Assembly (NCBI RefSeq): GCF_017355955.1
Contig: NZ_JAFFID010000002.1
Coordinates: forward strand, 62,001-126,000
Length of the DNA stretch: 64,000 bases
Direction: 5' to 3'
DNA from: Sabulibacter ruber
GTDB lineage: Bacteria > Bacteroidota > Bacteroidia > Cytophagales > Hymenobacteraceae
Made by a program: the position numbers and the translations under genes. The notes beneath the pieces were generated by a model. The model saw only the letters and a list, made by a program, of their open reading frames with translations, was not told where the DNA came from and did not search any database. Shown here piece after piece: positions 8,017 to 15,937 of the stretch; position 1 is the stretch's first letter; every line of letters begins with the position of its first letter.

Positions 8017-8179
8017 AGCTTTAATCTTTTTTAAATTGTGAAATGAAACATCTGGCAGGCTGTTCCTGCCTTTACAACATTGCCAATTGACACAAGGGCC
8101 GTTTTTAAGCCTTGTTTCTGAAAAGGAGCCCTAAAACACGTTCAACCGGTATCTCAGGCGCTCCGTCTTCTTATTTATA

Positions 8180-8560
8180 TTAGAGTTGCTCAATTTCCAA
8201 AAACCGGGGGCCTTGTGGCAGATATGGGATCTGCACCCGCAGCTCGTTTCCTTCATGCACCACCCGCAGCGCGCTTAGGTCTGCGTACGGGGGCAACAGC
8301 ATATTCTGGTGGAACAAAGGGATCTGCATGTCCTGGTTTTGTTCGCTCTGGTGCAGGGCCATGATGGTAAGTTGGTTTTTATCCAGCACCACCTGGCATT
8401 GCTCAGGGGCAACCCCCGGCAACATGATTCTCAGCACCAGGTCTTTTTTACGCTTTAGCACGTTCACCTGCGGCTGGACAACCCCACCGCCTACCGTGTT
8501 GGCTAAGTCTATATAGTGCGCTATATTTTGTAAGAACTTTTTATCTTTAATGAGTTTCAT
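8180..8560 (-). CDS. Divergent Hsp20-like protein
   Basis: This 126-aa protein has a recognisable alpha-crystallin core: VNVLKRKKDLVLRIMLPGVAP, then QVVLDKNQLTIMAL and the closing strand VVHEGNELRVQIPYL, where EGNELRVQIP replaces the usual nGVL(T/H)(V)xxP. The N-terminal arm is short and there is no C-terminal I-x-I/V anchor, so it may not form large oligomers alone. Its position directly upstream of a standard Hsp20 gene suggests a partner or specialised variant. Assignment rests on the LPG and strand pattern and is less sure than for its neighbour. Confidence 0.75.
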   Translation of the reverse strand: MKLIKDKKFLQNIAHYIDLANTVGGGVVQPQVNVLKRKKDLVLRIMLPGVAPEQCQVVLDKNQLTIMALHQSEQNQDMQIPLFHQNMLLPPYADLSALRVVHEGNELRVQIPYLPQGPRFLEIEQL

Positions 8561-9150
8561 GGCTCTTCTCCTCTTCCTGTCTTATTTCATGAAGGACATT
8601 TGCAAACGGCATACCAAGCCCTGAAATGCCCTTTTTACGCCGCATTTAAGACAGTTTGTCAACCCACCGCAGACACAAACGTGGCATTATGACAGCTATT
8701 TTGACAGCCACCCTATAGGCATAGCTTAGCCCTGATCGCTTGCGTTTAACCCGTAAAAAAGATGTTGTTTATTACACCGGGCAAACTACTTTCCTGTGCC
8801 GGCTACGTATAAGCAGGAACATGCTTAAACAGCTGCAAGAATCAGCGGCAACTGGTATTATGTACAACAGAAGGCTTATGAAAAGTACTACTTAGCTGCT
8901 GCTGCCTCAGGGCCTATAAACATTGAACTACAGAGAAAAAAAGCCAAACCCAAGAGAAACGTTAACTTTCTTAAACCCAGCGCCTTGTTCCGTCTTATCT
9001 CTGAAAATGCTCAGATTATCCAATTTGAAAGCAAAAACAGACATAGAAGGATAACATAATTATTTATAATTTTGAATAGTGGTATCTATAGAAGTGCCTG
9101 TCTTACCTACAGTGTTCTTCAACTGAGTAAATACTAGTACGATTGTCTCC
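8561..9150. other. Gene-free interval
   Basis: About 590 bases between the divergent Hsp20-like and SpoIIAA-like genes hold no convincing reading frame. TAATTTTG at 9067-9074 fits the -7 promoter form TAnnTTTG for the gene starting at 9151, but no matching -33 TTG was found. I see no strong hairpin. Confidence 0.45.
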
Positions 9151-9585
9151 ATGAGAAAAAGTTACTTCCATTCCGCCAACTTAGACCTCACGTATGACGA
9201 GGATCAGAAAACGGCTTATGCCGTTTGGAATGGTTTCTTATCTACCCAGGAGTTCCGCGAAGCCGTAACCAAATGCGTTGAGCTGATGGAGGAAAAGGGT
9301 ATTGTTAGATGGCTGGCAGACAATCGGAAGATGAAGGTGATGCGCAAAGCCGATCAGATCTGGTTTCAGGAGCAGATCATCCCGCGCATCCTGAGAAGCT
9401 CCGTCCGCCGCATGGCTACTTTGGTGTCTGAAGACTTCTTCAACAAACTGGCGGTAGAGCAATTGATGCAGCGTGTGGGCAGCCTGGGTCACCTTGCCAT
9501 GCACGACTTTGAAGATGAGGCCTCAGCCATGACCTGGCTTATGGCTCCCCACTCTGAAAACGCAATTAACCAAGACAAAGGCTAA
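9151..9585 (+). CDS. SpoIIAA/STAS-like small protein, paralog 1
   Basis: This 144-aa cytoplasmic protein shares a clear pattern with the gene at 10011: A-V-W-x-G near residue 25, R-W-L-A-D-x-R-K-M-K near 55, R-R-M-A near 87 and a final F-x-D-E-x-x-A-x-x-W-L-M. The strand/helix order and single-domain size fit SpoIIAA-like (STAS-type) proteins. Similar stand-alone proteins occur in Cytophagales, as I recall. There is no signal peptide or membrane helix. The biochemical role is unknown; STAS-like domains often bind a regulatory partner. The two copies lie 425 bases apart on the same strand and probably arose by duplication. Confidence 0.7.
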   Translation: MRKSYFHSANLDLTYDEDQKTAYAVWNGFLSTQEFREAVTKCVELMEEKGIVRWLADNRKMKVMRKADQIWFQEQIIPRILRSSVRRMATLVSEDFFNKLAVEQLMQRVGSLGHLAMHDFEDEASAMTWLMAPHSENAINQDKG

Positions 9586-10010
9586 GTTCCGGTACTAAAA
9601 GTTACTCCCCGGGCCTTCTAAGACCTGGCATTTCTTCTTTGCTTACCCGTAAGAGGGTTTTCCTCAACCAAGTGCTTGCCTGTTTTGGCACTGTTTTTCT
9701 GAATGTAGGGCTAAAACGGGCTTTTCCCCCACGCCAGTTTGCCTCTACACTTTCTCTGAGAGAGGTAAAGATTTTACCTGCTCGGAAATCAGAACAGCCT
9801 AATCATAATAGGCCAAAACTGACGCTGAACCAGAAACACCTGCTTCCTTTTGTGGAAAGTACCCTTTCCGGGCATCTGTGAGTAGCTGGCATGAGCAAAC
9901 TACTGCTACATGCAGAGTATTTTAATTAATATATTTGTGAAATAATATATTAGGAACCATCGTTGGCATAGTAAAAAATTAATATATACGTAAAACTTAT
10001 ACAATATTTC
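9586..10010 (+). promoter_or_regulatory. Intergenic region with a candidate promoter for paralog 2
   Basis: No supported gene lies in these 425 bases. TATATTTG at 9930-9937 fits the Bacteroidetes -7 form TAnnTTTG and lies 74 bases before the ATG at 10011 in an AT-rich stretch; a good TTG at -33 was not found. This suggests the two SpoIIAA-like paralogs are transcribed separately. Confidence 0.4.
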
Positions 10011-10427
10011 ATGCCCTTAAAACTACCTTCTGTTTACTATGAAAGCCATGCCTTTACTGTTTCATATGACCTGGACCGTTCTTTAGGAATGGCTGTCTGG
10101 CAGGGAAGACTGCCCAGTGCAGACTTACAGGAAGCGTTTCTGATATGCTCCTATGTGGTGGATAAGTTTAACCTTAGTCGCTGGCTCGCCGATGACCGCA
10201 AAATGAAGGGGTTTACAGAAGAAGACAAAAAATGGATTGCTGAGAATGTGGCTCCCTCTATGATTGCAGGTCCTTTGCGCCGCATGGCCATTCTTCCCTC
10301 AGAAGACGAGGAGCAGGTAGAAGCAATTGAGCATCTCATCCAGCGCGCCGGTGATCTGGGCGATTTTATCATAAAGAGTTTCTTTGACGAAGACGAGGCC
10401 CTTCAATGGCTCATGAGAGAGCTCTAG
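10011..10427 (+). CDS. SpoIIAA/STAS-like small protein, paralog 2
   Basis: This 138-aa protein is a paralog of the one at 9151. It keeps AVWQGRLPS, RWLADDRKMKGF, PLRRMAILPSED, EHLIQRAGDLGDF and the ending FFDEDEALQWLM. Conservation of the RWLADxRKMK and RRMA blocks points to a shared binding surface. It has no signal peptide or membrane segment. It appears to have its own promoter, so the paralogs may be expressed under different conditions. Function is unknown; SpoIIAA/STAS-like is the best structural guess. Confidence 0.7.
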   Translation: MPLKLPSVYYESHAFTVSYDLDRSLGMAVWQGRLPSADLQEAFLICSYVVDKFNLSRWLADDRKMKGFTEEDKKWIAENVAPSMIAGPLRRMAILPSEDEEQVEAIEHLIQRAGDLGDFIIKSFFDEDEALQWLMREL

Positions 10428-10609
10428 AATTGCTTTCCGCTCTTATTATCCACCACCACAGGAAGAACCTTTAAGTCTAACCACGTTTTTGGCCTGTTTT
10501 CAGGTTTTCAGCCCTAAACCATCAGGCCTTTTTACTTTTAGAAGAAGCGGGTGGCAAAGGCTATCTCACCAGAAGCGTAACTCTGGTTTGGTTCTGTCGT
10601 TTGCTTTTG

Positions 10610-11119
10610 ATGATGGAAACGCTTGAATATGTCTTCGGGATTGGGCAGCAGGACCTCAACTGGTGGCAGATGTCCATCAGGGCAGTGGTGGTCTTTTTTA
10701 TTTCTTTGGTGTACGTACGCATTGCCAACAAACGCATTTTTGGCCGGCACAGCGCCTTTGATATTGTGCTGGGGGTAATGTACGGCTCGGTTATGAGCCG
10801 TGCCATTACGGGTACCTCGCCGTTTATCCCCACGCTGGCGGCCGGTTTGGTGCTTATTGTGTTGCACCGCATGCTGGCCTCCCTTGCTGCCGGAACGCAG
10901 CACCATGAATCCCTTAGTAATTTCCTGAAGGGGAAAACTGCCACCCTGGTGCAGGACGGTAAGTTTCTGGAAGATGCCTTGCGCGCCCACAACGTCACCA
11001 AGAATGACATCATGGAAGCGTTGCGCACCAAGGGCGGTCCGGTAGAGGTTGAGAAAATAGAAACCGCCTGCCTGGAGCGGAGCGGCAGTATTAGCGTAGT
11101 TTATAAAAAAGAGAGCTAA
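10610..11119 (+). CDS. DUF421 (YetF-like) membrane protein
   Basis: The ATG at 10610 (MMETLEYVFG) is chosen over an in-frame TTG at 10601. The protein has two to three transmembrane helices (MSIRAVVVFFISLVYVRIA, FDIVLGVMYGSVMSRAI, then FIPTLAAGLVLIVLHRMLA). A cytoplasmic DUF421 domain follows, with the typical LVQDGKFLEDALRAHNVTKNDIMEALR stretch interrupted only by normal variation. YetF-like proteins occur across bacteria and are mostly uncharacterised; some are linked to spore or envelope functions. It stands alone, 7 bases short of the converging lipoprotein gene. Confidence 0.85.
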   Translation: MMETLEYVFGIGQQDLNWWQMSIRAVVVFFISLVYVRIANKRIFGRHSAFDIVLGVMYGSVMSRAITGTSPFIPTLAAGLVLIVLHRMLASLAAGTQHHESLSNFLKGKTATLVQDGKFLEDALRAHNVTKNDIMEALRTKGGPVEVEKIETACLERSGSISVVYKKES

Positions 11120-11125
11120 AACCGG

Positions 11126-11596
11126 TTATTGCTTTCTCACCAGCTTAATCCCCAGCTTACCATGAGATCTGTTCCATTCGCCTAAACCCAGCGGCATGCA
11201 GGTATCCAGAATAAGCGTGTCTTTGGTGAGCATCACAATAGAGTATTCCTGGCCGTCAATGGTGAGTTTGTTGCCCTGCCGCTGGTACGCTTTGGTTTGG
11301 GTGGCGGCCTCGGTTATACCGCATTTACGGCTGCCGGTGGAAACAATCAACTCACTGCCGCTTCTGAAATCATAGACATCGTCATCTTCGCAGGTAGGGT
11401 TAGACGGCCTGAAATACATATCAGAGGGTTTGGTTTGGTAAGCACAGGCTTCTTCGCCGCCTAACACCAAAACTTTGTTAGAATACCAGTCCCACTGGGT
11501 CTGTAACAGATCGGCAGTGTCCTCCTCATCATCGTTGTTGCAGCCCCAAACGTAGCAACTCAAAAGAAGCAGCAGTAAAAGCCTTGCGGTTTTCAT
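11126..11596 (-). CDS. Lipocalin-like lipoprotein
   Basis: The 156-aa product starts with a lipoprotein signal (MKTARLLLLLLLSCYVWGC, cysteine at residue 19) followed by an acidic Asp/Glu stretch, as in many Bacteroidota surface lipoproteins. The rest is beta-rich with repeated short strands (YFRPSNPTC, YDFRSGSELIV, LTIDGQEYSIVMLTKDTLIL), which fits the lipocalin-like domain common in this phylum. Four cysteines in the mature part could form disulfides. Ligand and role are unknown. It converges on the DUF421 gene with 6 bases between stops. Confidence 0.7.
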   Translation of the reverse strand: MKTARLLLLLLLSCYVWGCNNDDEEDTADLLQTQWDWYSNKVLVLGGEEACAYQTKPSDMYFRPSNPTCEDDDVYDFRSGSELIVSTGSRKCGITEAATQTKAYQRQGNKLTIDGQEYSIVMLTKDTLILDTCMPLGLGEWNRSHGKLGIKLVRKQ

Positions 11597-11842
11597 AGGT
11601 TTCTAGGTTCTCTTCTGATACTTCTAATATCCAAAAGACAGAGGTTTTATTCAAGGGCTCCGGTCCCTTTCCCCCTTGCGAGGCTACATGGGTAGGCGCT
11701 TTACCGGGCACTAGATGAAAATATAATTCTCTCTTGCCAGAATAAACCCTGGTTTTAACTGGTCTTGCCTACCTTACCTACGTAGTACATGTTCCTGCAC
11801 AGGTTTTGCCATGCTTAAGTTGTTTAAACTCAGAGCAGGCAG

Positions 11843-11873
11843 TTGGCACTTCCTGGCTGGTTCCTTACTTTTG
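11843..11873 (+). promoter_or_regulatory. Promoter for the PAS protein gene
   Basis: TTG at 11843-11845, 20 bases of spacer and TACTTTTG at 11866-11873 match the Bacteroidetes sigma-A promoter TTG-N20-TAnnTTTG. The start codon lies 27 bases downstream at 11900. The same spacing is seen before rplU and tRNA-fMet. The rest of the 303-base interval 11597-11899 holds nothing else I can support. Confidence 0.7.
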
Positions 11874-11899
11874 CTCCGCTACCGTAACCCTCCCTGAAA

Positions 11900-13159
11900 A
11901 TGGATTTTTCAAAACTCTTCAAGCACGCCCCAGACAACATGGTGGTGATTTCTCCTGACTTTAAGATTGTGACCGCCACAGACGCTTACCTGCGTACTAC
12001 CATGCGCCGCCTGGAGGATGTGGTGGGCCTGCATTTGTTGTTGGAGGCGTACCCAGACAAGAACTATTCTTTTGAGGAAAACCCCGTGCGCAAATCCATT
12101 GCCAAAGTACTGGAGACAAAACAGGTAGATTACATGGACCTGGTGCACTACCACATTGCGCGCCCGGCCGCTGAAGGCGGTGGCTACTATGAGAGCTATT
12201 GGGAAGCCTCTCACACCCCGGTGCTGGACGATGCGGGCAACGTGGAATTTGTGATCCAGAAAACCACCGATGTTACCGAACGCGAGCTGGCCAAACAAGC
12301 CCACCAGGAGAGCGAGAATAAGTTCAGGATCATGACCGATACGGTGCCGCAGCTTATTTACATGGTAAACCCAGACGGCCAGGTGTCTTACGTGAACGAA
12401 AAATGGACCCGGTACACAGGCCTGAGCTTTGAGGAAGCCACCACCTCACCCGAGGGTTTCCTAAGCATCATTCACCCCGAGGACAAAGAACTACTGCTCA
12501 GCAGGGCCAAAGACAGCTTCACGAACAATGCAGAGTTTCAGGTAGAGGTACGGCTGCGCGATAAAAACGGGAACTACCGGTGGTTTGTGAAGAAATGCTC
12601 GCCGGTGATCAATGCAGAAGGCAAGGTCGCCCGGTGGGTAGGCAGCGCCACAGACATCCACTCCACCAAGCAGATGGTGCAGGAGTTACTGGAAAGCAAC
12701 GAACAGATGGCTCTCTTGTCTGACCAGGTGCATGCCGCCCTGCAGAGAGCCGAGTCTGAGCGCAAGACGCTGGTGAACATGATCATGAACGCCCCGGCTA
12801 TCTTCTGCACGTTCAAAGGCCCTGAGCACCGGTTTGACTTGATTAACCCCTATTACCAAGCGCTTTTCCCAGACCGTGAGTTACAGGGCAAAACAGTGCA
12901 GGAAGCAATTCCGGAGGCGGTGGAGCAAGGCTTTGTGGCTTTACTGGATAATGTGTACAGCACCGGCACGCCTTTCTCGGCCAATGAGATCCTGTTTCAG
13001 CGGAAACGGCAAGACACGGGCGCAGTAGAAGATGTGTACCTCACCCTCAATTACCAACCTGTTTACGGAGAGAATATGACCGTTATTGGTATTCTGGTGT
13101 TTGGGTACGAGATAACAGAACATGTAAAACTGAGGGAAAGTCTTCAGCAGGAAAGCTAA
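11900..13159 (+). CDS. Multi-PAS domain protein without an output domain
   Basis: The 419-aa protein holds three PAS domains in tandem: about residues 5-130 (ending VIQKTTDVTERELAK), about 135-260 (FRIMTDTVPQLIYMVNPDGQ... with RWVGSATDIH at its end) and about 290-410 (MNAPAIFCTFKGPEHRFDLIN...). A short coiled coil (MVQELLESNEQMALLSDQV) lies between the second and third. The frame stops at KLRESLQQES, where a histidine kinase would normally begin, so no HisKA, ATPase, GGDEF or HTH output is present. It is soluble. It presumably senses a ligand or redox state and passes the signal to a partner, possibly the helical protein encoded 43 bases downstream. Confidence 0.85.
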   Translation: MDFSKLFKHAPDNMVVISPDFKIVTATDAYLRTTMRRLEDVVGLHLLLEAYPDKNYSFEENPVRKSIAKVLETKQVDYMDLVHYHIARPAAEGGGYYESYWEASHTPVLDDAGNVEFVIQKTTDVTERELAKQAHQESENKFRIMTDTVPQLIYMVNPDGQVSYVNEKWTRYTGLSFEEATTSPEGFLSIIHPEDKELLLSRAKDSFTNNAEFQVEVRLRDKNGNYRWFVKKCSPVINAEGKVARWVGSATDIHSTKQMVQELLESNEQMALLSDQVHAALQRAESERKTLVNMIMNAPAIFCTFKGPEHRFDLINPYYQALFPDRELQGKTVQEAIPEAVEQGFVALLDNVYSTGTPFSANEILFQRKRQDTGAVEDVYLTLNYQPVYGENMTVIGILVFGYEITEHVKLRESLQQES

Positions 13160-13202
13160 GATGCCAGATACCCATCACATTAACCTCTTACCATAGCTTT
13201 AC

Positions 13203-13550
13203 ATGAACGCTGTACAAAGTGACTTCCAGCAGCTCAGGATAAAGCTGATTCTTTTCAAGTCAAAGGTGCGCTCTGCCGTGTACGGCGGCAACCCAGACCT
13301 GGAGTTCTTCTCTTCCAGTGGTCCCGTGAACCAGTGGTTCCAGACCGTTGGCGCTACGCAGTACGCAAGTGCCCCAGAATTTACCGCCATGTCCCGGCTG
13401 TACAAAGAGCTGGTGGCTACGGCTTCTCAATTAATCAACCTATACCGCTCCGGCAAGATTGAAGAGGCTCATGATGGCCTCCGAGACGTAGAAAAGTTGT
13501 CTGAGCAACTAAACAAACACCTTTCCGCTCTGGAGGAAAAACTAGTATAG
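13203..13550 (+). CDS. Helical protein resembling a CZB domain that has lost its zinc ligands
   Basis: The 115-aa all-helical protein follows the spacing of the chemoreceptor zinc-binding (CZB) domain: FKSKVRSAVYGG, then GPVNQWFQTVG where CZB has C-x-L-G-K-W, YASAPEFTAMSRLYKELVA, and the end EEAHDGLRDVEKLSEQLNKHL. The positions normally held by the zinc-binding His, Cys, His and His read F/K, G, Y and A, so zinc binding is not expected. It follows the PAS protein gene by 43 bases and precedes a terminator, so the two form an operon. I infer a signalling partner role; a chance resemblance of helical proteins is the alternative. Confidence 0.6.
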   Translation: MNAVQSDFQQLRIKLILFKSKVRSAVYGGNPDLEFFSSSGPVNQWFQTVGATQYASAPEFTAMSRLYKELVATASQLINLYRSGKIEEAHDGLRDVEKLSEQLNKHLSALEEKLV

Positions 13551-13553
13551 GCA

Positions 13554-13590
13554 ACCGGCAGAGGCTTAACCGCCCTGCCGGTTTTCTTTT
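13554..13590 (+). terminator. Intrinsic terminator of the PAS/CZB-like operon
   Basis: AACCGGCAG (13554-13562) pairs with CTGCCGGTT (13576-13584), followed directly by a T-rich run TTCTTTTTC. It begins 3 bases after the stop codon. Confidence 0.85.
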
Positions 13591-13912
13591 TCTCCTGCCT
13601 TCGCCTTCTTGCTTTCAAAAGGCAACTGTACCCGCTTGCTGCAACAACCAGATGTTCTGCCCACCAGGTTTCAGGTGGAACATGCCGCGCTCACATCAGA
13701 AACAGTCATTTCTTTACAGCAACCATTGGTACTCTCCTCTCTATCAGCCTAATCAAACCTAGCTTTTTCCCGGCTTTACCAGCAGTTAAGCAACACGGCA
13801 AAACCTGCCCGGTTCTCTAATGAAAATCTCTTGGGGCGGTGCAACCTTCTTGGGCTTGCGAGACTCTCTCCTATATCACTGTTACCTACTATTTAGCACA
13901 CGCATCTATCGT

Positions 13913-14713
13913 ATGAAAACCTTTTTAAGCAAGCTTGCTTTTGCCCTGGCCACCACCCTTCTGCTGGCGGGTTGTAGCTTAGATGATCCTCAGCCCAACT
14001 CGGGGCCTTCGCCTGTTTTACTCAAGAAAGTGACCACCTCCCAAGGCGACCAGCGGGAGTTCCTGTACACGGCCGGTGGCTGGCTTACAGGTATTGTGGG
14101 GCATGGCTTCCTGGCCCTGAACGAAAACGAAGACTCTGAGAGCGATGTGATTTATGACAACTGGGGCCGGATTGCCTACGTCCTAACCGAGGGACCAGAC
14201 ATTGACACCGAGAACGCTTACTACTACACCTCAGACAACAAGCTCTATAAGATAGACGAGCTTATCAATGATCAGCTGGAGAGTTACCACACGTTTGAGT
14301 ACGGCAACAACGGAAAGCTGGCGGTACGCACCAGCTTCTACAAAACGGCCACTACAGATGCCCCCAGCGCCGCCAATAAGTTGTCTTACACGTATGACAC
14401 CAACGGCAACGTGAGCGAAGAAACCCTGCACCACAGAGCCGCTCCTGCCCAGCCCTGGCAGTTGGTACACACCAGAAAGTATGAGAACTATGACGCCAAG
14501 ATAGCGGTAGAGCACCTCACCGATTTCCTGTTCACGCCCAGCATTATCCTGCACAAAAACAATCCGGGCAAAGTGACCACTACCCTGGCCAGCGGAGAGC
14601 AGCGCGTTACCACGTTCACGTACCAGTACAATGAACAGAATCTGCCCGTGAAGAAGACCACCACCCCATCTACCGGCAACGCGTTTGACACCATGTACAC
14701 GTACCAAATGTAA
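13913..14713 (+). CDS. Lipoprotein with YD/RHS-like repeats
   Basis: The start MKTFLSKLAFALATTLLLAG at 13913 gives a lipoprotein signal with the lipobox LLAGC; a longer frame from 13820 lacks sense at its N-terminus. The mature protein carries several short repeats of the YD/RHS type: FLYTAGGWLTGI, DVIYDNWGRIAYVL, YYYTSDNKLYKI, TFEYGNNGKLAV, LSYTYDTNGNVSEE and FTYQYNEQNLPV. Such small repeat proteins without a toxin tip are common lipoproteins in Bacteroidota, and their role is unknown. A hairpin terminator follows. Confidence 0.8.
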   Translation: MKTFLSKLAFALATTLLLAGCSLDDPQPNSGPSPVLLKKVTTSQGDQREFLYTAGGWLTGIVGHGFLALNENEDSESDVIYDNWGRIAYVLTEGPDIDTENAYYYTSDNKLYKIDELINDQLESYHTFEYGNNGKLAVRTSFYKTATTDAPSAANKLSYTYDTNGNVSEETLHHRAAPAQPWQLVHTRKYENYDAKIAVEHLTDFLFTPSIILHKNNPGKVTTTLASGEQRVTTFTYQYNEQNLPVKKTTTPSTGNAFDTMYTYQM

Positions 14714-14735
14714 TTTTGGTAAGCCAATAAACAGG

Positions 14736-14789
14736 AGAGTCCCCGTTTTAGCCCTGGATATTAGAATTCAGCCCTAAAACGAGGACTCT
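14736..14789. terminator. Hairpin terminator between converging genes
   Basis: AGAGTCCCCGTTTTAG (14736-14751) pairs with CTAAAACGAGGACTCT (14774-14789) with one mismatch; CTTCTTTTG follows. It carries the TTTTAG...CTAAAA feature shared by several hairpins in this window. Confidence 0.75.
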
Positions 14790-14833
14790 TCTTTTGTAAG
14801 CTAGCTAAGCGTGAATTAACAGATTCCCCTGTA

Positions 14834-15685
14834 CTATCGGTTACCAGCCTTAGGCAAGTACGCTGGTTTCAGATGGCTTTTGATCTGCGCATACGGCAAC
14901 AGCAATTCTGTAGGGCCAAAGGCATAGGCATTCACTTCATAAGCATTATAGTACAGCCGCAGCCCTTCCTTTGTGAGCGCAAGGTTCTCCGGAAAAGGCA
15001 GCTTGCCGGCCTGCGTGTAGAAACCCTGCTGTTCAAATGACTTAGCACTCAGTTTCCGTACTTTTCTGAACTCCTGCTCTATCAGGTTCCTGAGTTCAAC
15101 CGTGTCTGTGACCATGTCTGTAAGCCGGAGGGTGTGCCCCGTACTGTCAAAGCTTTGCAGGGTGGTAACGTCATAGCCGTGCGCCCCGCCGCTATAGCCC
15201 ACGGCGTTCATCTTCAAAGAAACCAGCACTGGCGTTTGGTACAGCACTTCAGACGAAATGGTCAGTTGCCAGCCAATATTGGTAGCCGCCCCCGGGAATT
15301 CCTTTCTGCTCTGGGCGTACTGCTTCAGAAACTCTTCAGCTGTAATCTCTGCGGCGTTGCCTTGTTTGGTAAGGTCTGCGTCTGGGTTATTGGTGAGTTG
15401 CTGCCGAAGCAGGTACCGCCGGATGTACTGGTTCAAAGAATCGCGCTGGGGTGCGGGACCGCCCTGGGCCATGAAATACTGGAATTCCACTTTGGCGCAG
15501 GTATCTGCCTTGCAAAAATCATACTGCCGCTGCAAGCGCTGCGACCGAAGCGTTAGCGCCTGCTCCCTGCCCGCTGAAGTTTCCTCTGCTTTAGTGGTTG
15601 GCTTAGTGGTTTCTGGCGAAGATTGGCGGCAGGAGAACAGAATGCTGCTCACCAGCGCCAGCAGCGCTATAGAATACTTGTGCAT
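14834..15685 (-). CDS. DUF3298 (RsiV-like) lipoprotein
   Basis: The 283-aa protein has a lipoprotein signal (MHKYSIALLALVSSILFSC) and a Thr/Glu-rich linker. The C-terminal half is a DUF3298-type domain, recognised by YSGGAHGYDVTTLQSFDSTG and the following helix ELRNLIEQEFRKV, and the protein ends near LLLPYAQIKSHLKP. The same domain occurs in RsiV, which binds lysozyme, and in many periplasmic lipoproteins. Here there is no cytoplasmic anti-sigma part, so a lysozyme-binding or general periplasmic role is only an analogy. It is probably transcribed alone. Confidence 0.85.
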   Translation of the reverse strand: MHKYSIALLALVSSILFSCRQSSPETTKPTTKAEETSAGREQALTLRSQRLQRQYDFCKADTCAKVEFQYFMAQGGPAPQRDSLNQYIRRYLLRQQLTNNPDADLTKQGNAAEITAEEFLKQYAQSRKEFPGAATNIGWQLTISSEVLYQTPVLVSLKMNAVGYSGGAHGYDVTTLQSFDSTGHTLRLTDMVTDTVELRNLIEQEFRKVRKLSAKSFEQQGFYTQAGKLPFPENLALTKEGLRLYYNAYEVNAYAFGPTELLLPYAQIKSHLKPAYLPKAGNR

Positions 15686-15729
15686 GGAAAGCTGAATTGG
15701 GTAACACCGTAGTTATACGGATGCTCACT

Positions 15730-15768
15730 CCTTTTGAGCCTGTTTTTGGGAAAACAGGTTCAAAAAGG
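15730..15768. terminator. Hairpin of the dispersed family
   Basis: CCTTTTGAGCCTGTTTT pairs with the complement of AAAACAGGTTCAAAAAGG around the loop GGG, with one bulge and one G-U pair. It lies downstream of the minus-strand gene at 15938 and upstream of the DUF3298 gene. The core CCTGTTTTTGGGAAAACAGG is one of the clearest copies of this family. Confidence 0.6.
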
Positions 15769-15841
15769 AAGGTCCTTAGCGTGTAATCGGCTTTTTCTGC
15801 ACTTGACAGTGCAATTCTTCTTTGAACTGTTTTTTCTCCCT

Positions 15842-15919
15842 TGTTGGTGTTATCACCAACAAGCAGATTCGGGTGCCGCGTAGGGGCCGCTGTTTAGAAT
15901 GTTGGTGATAACACCAACA
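15842..15919. repeat. 78-bp element with 20-bp terminal inverted repeats
   Basis: The ends 15842-15861 and 15900-15919 are perfect 20-bp inverted repeats of each other. Each end is itself a palindrome of the form TGTTGGTG-n4-CACCAACA. The 38 bases between are GC-rich and non-coding. The build resembles a very small miniature inverted-repeat element; the ends could also be a paired operator. It lies 19 bases downstream of the stop of the low-GC lipoprotein gene. Confidence 0.6.
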
Positions 15920-15937
15920 TTGGCGAAAACAGAATAA

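Noticed and set aside
9639-9881. 80-codon frame between the SpoIIAA-like paralogs
   Set aside because: Composition and lack of any recognisable fold or promoter point to non-coding sequence; it also includes a degenerate hairpin-family core.
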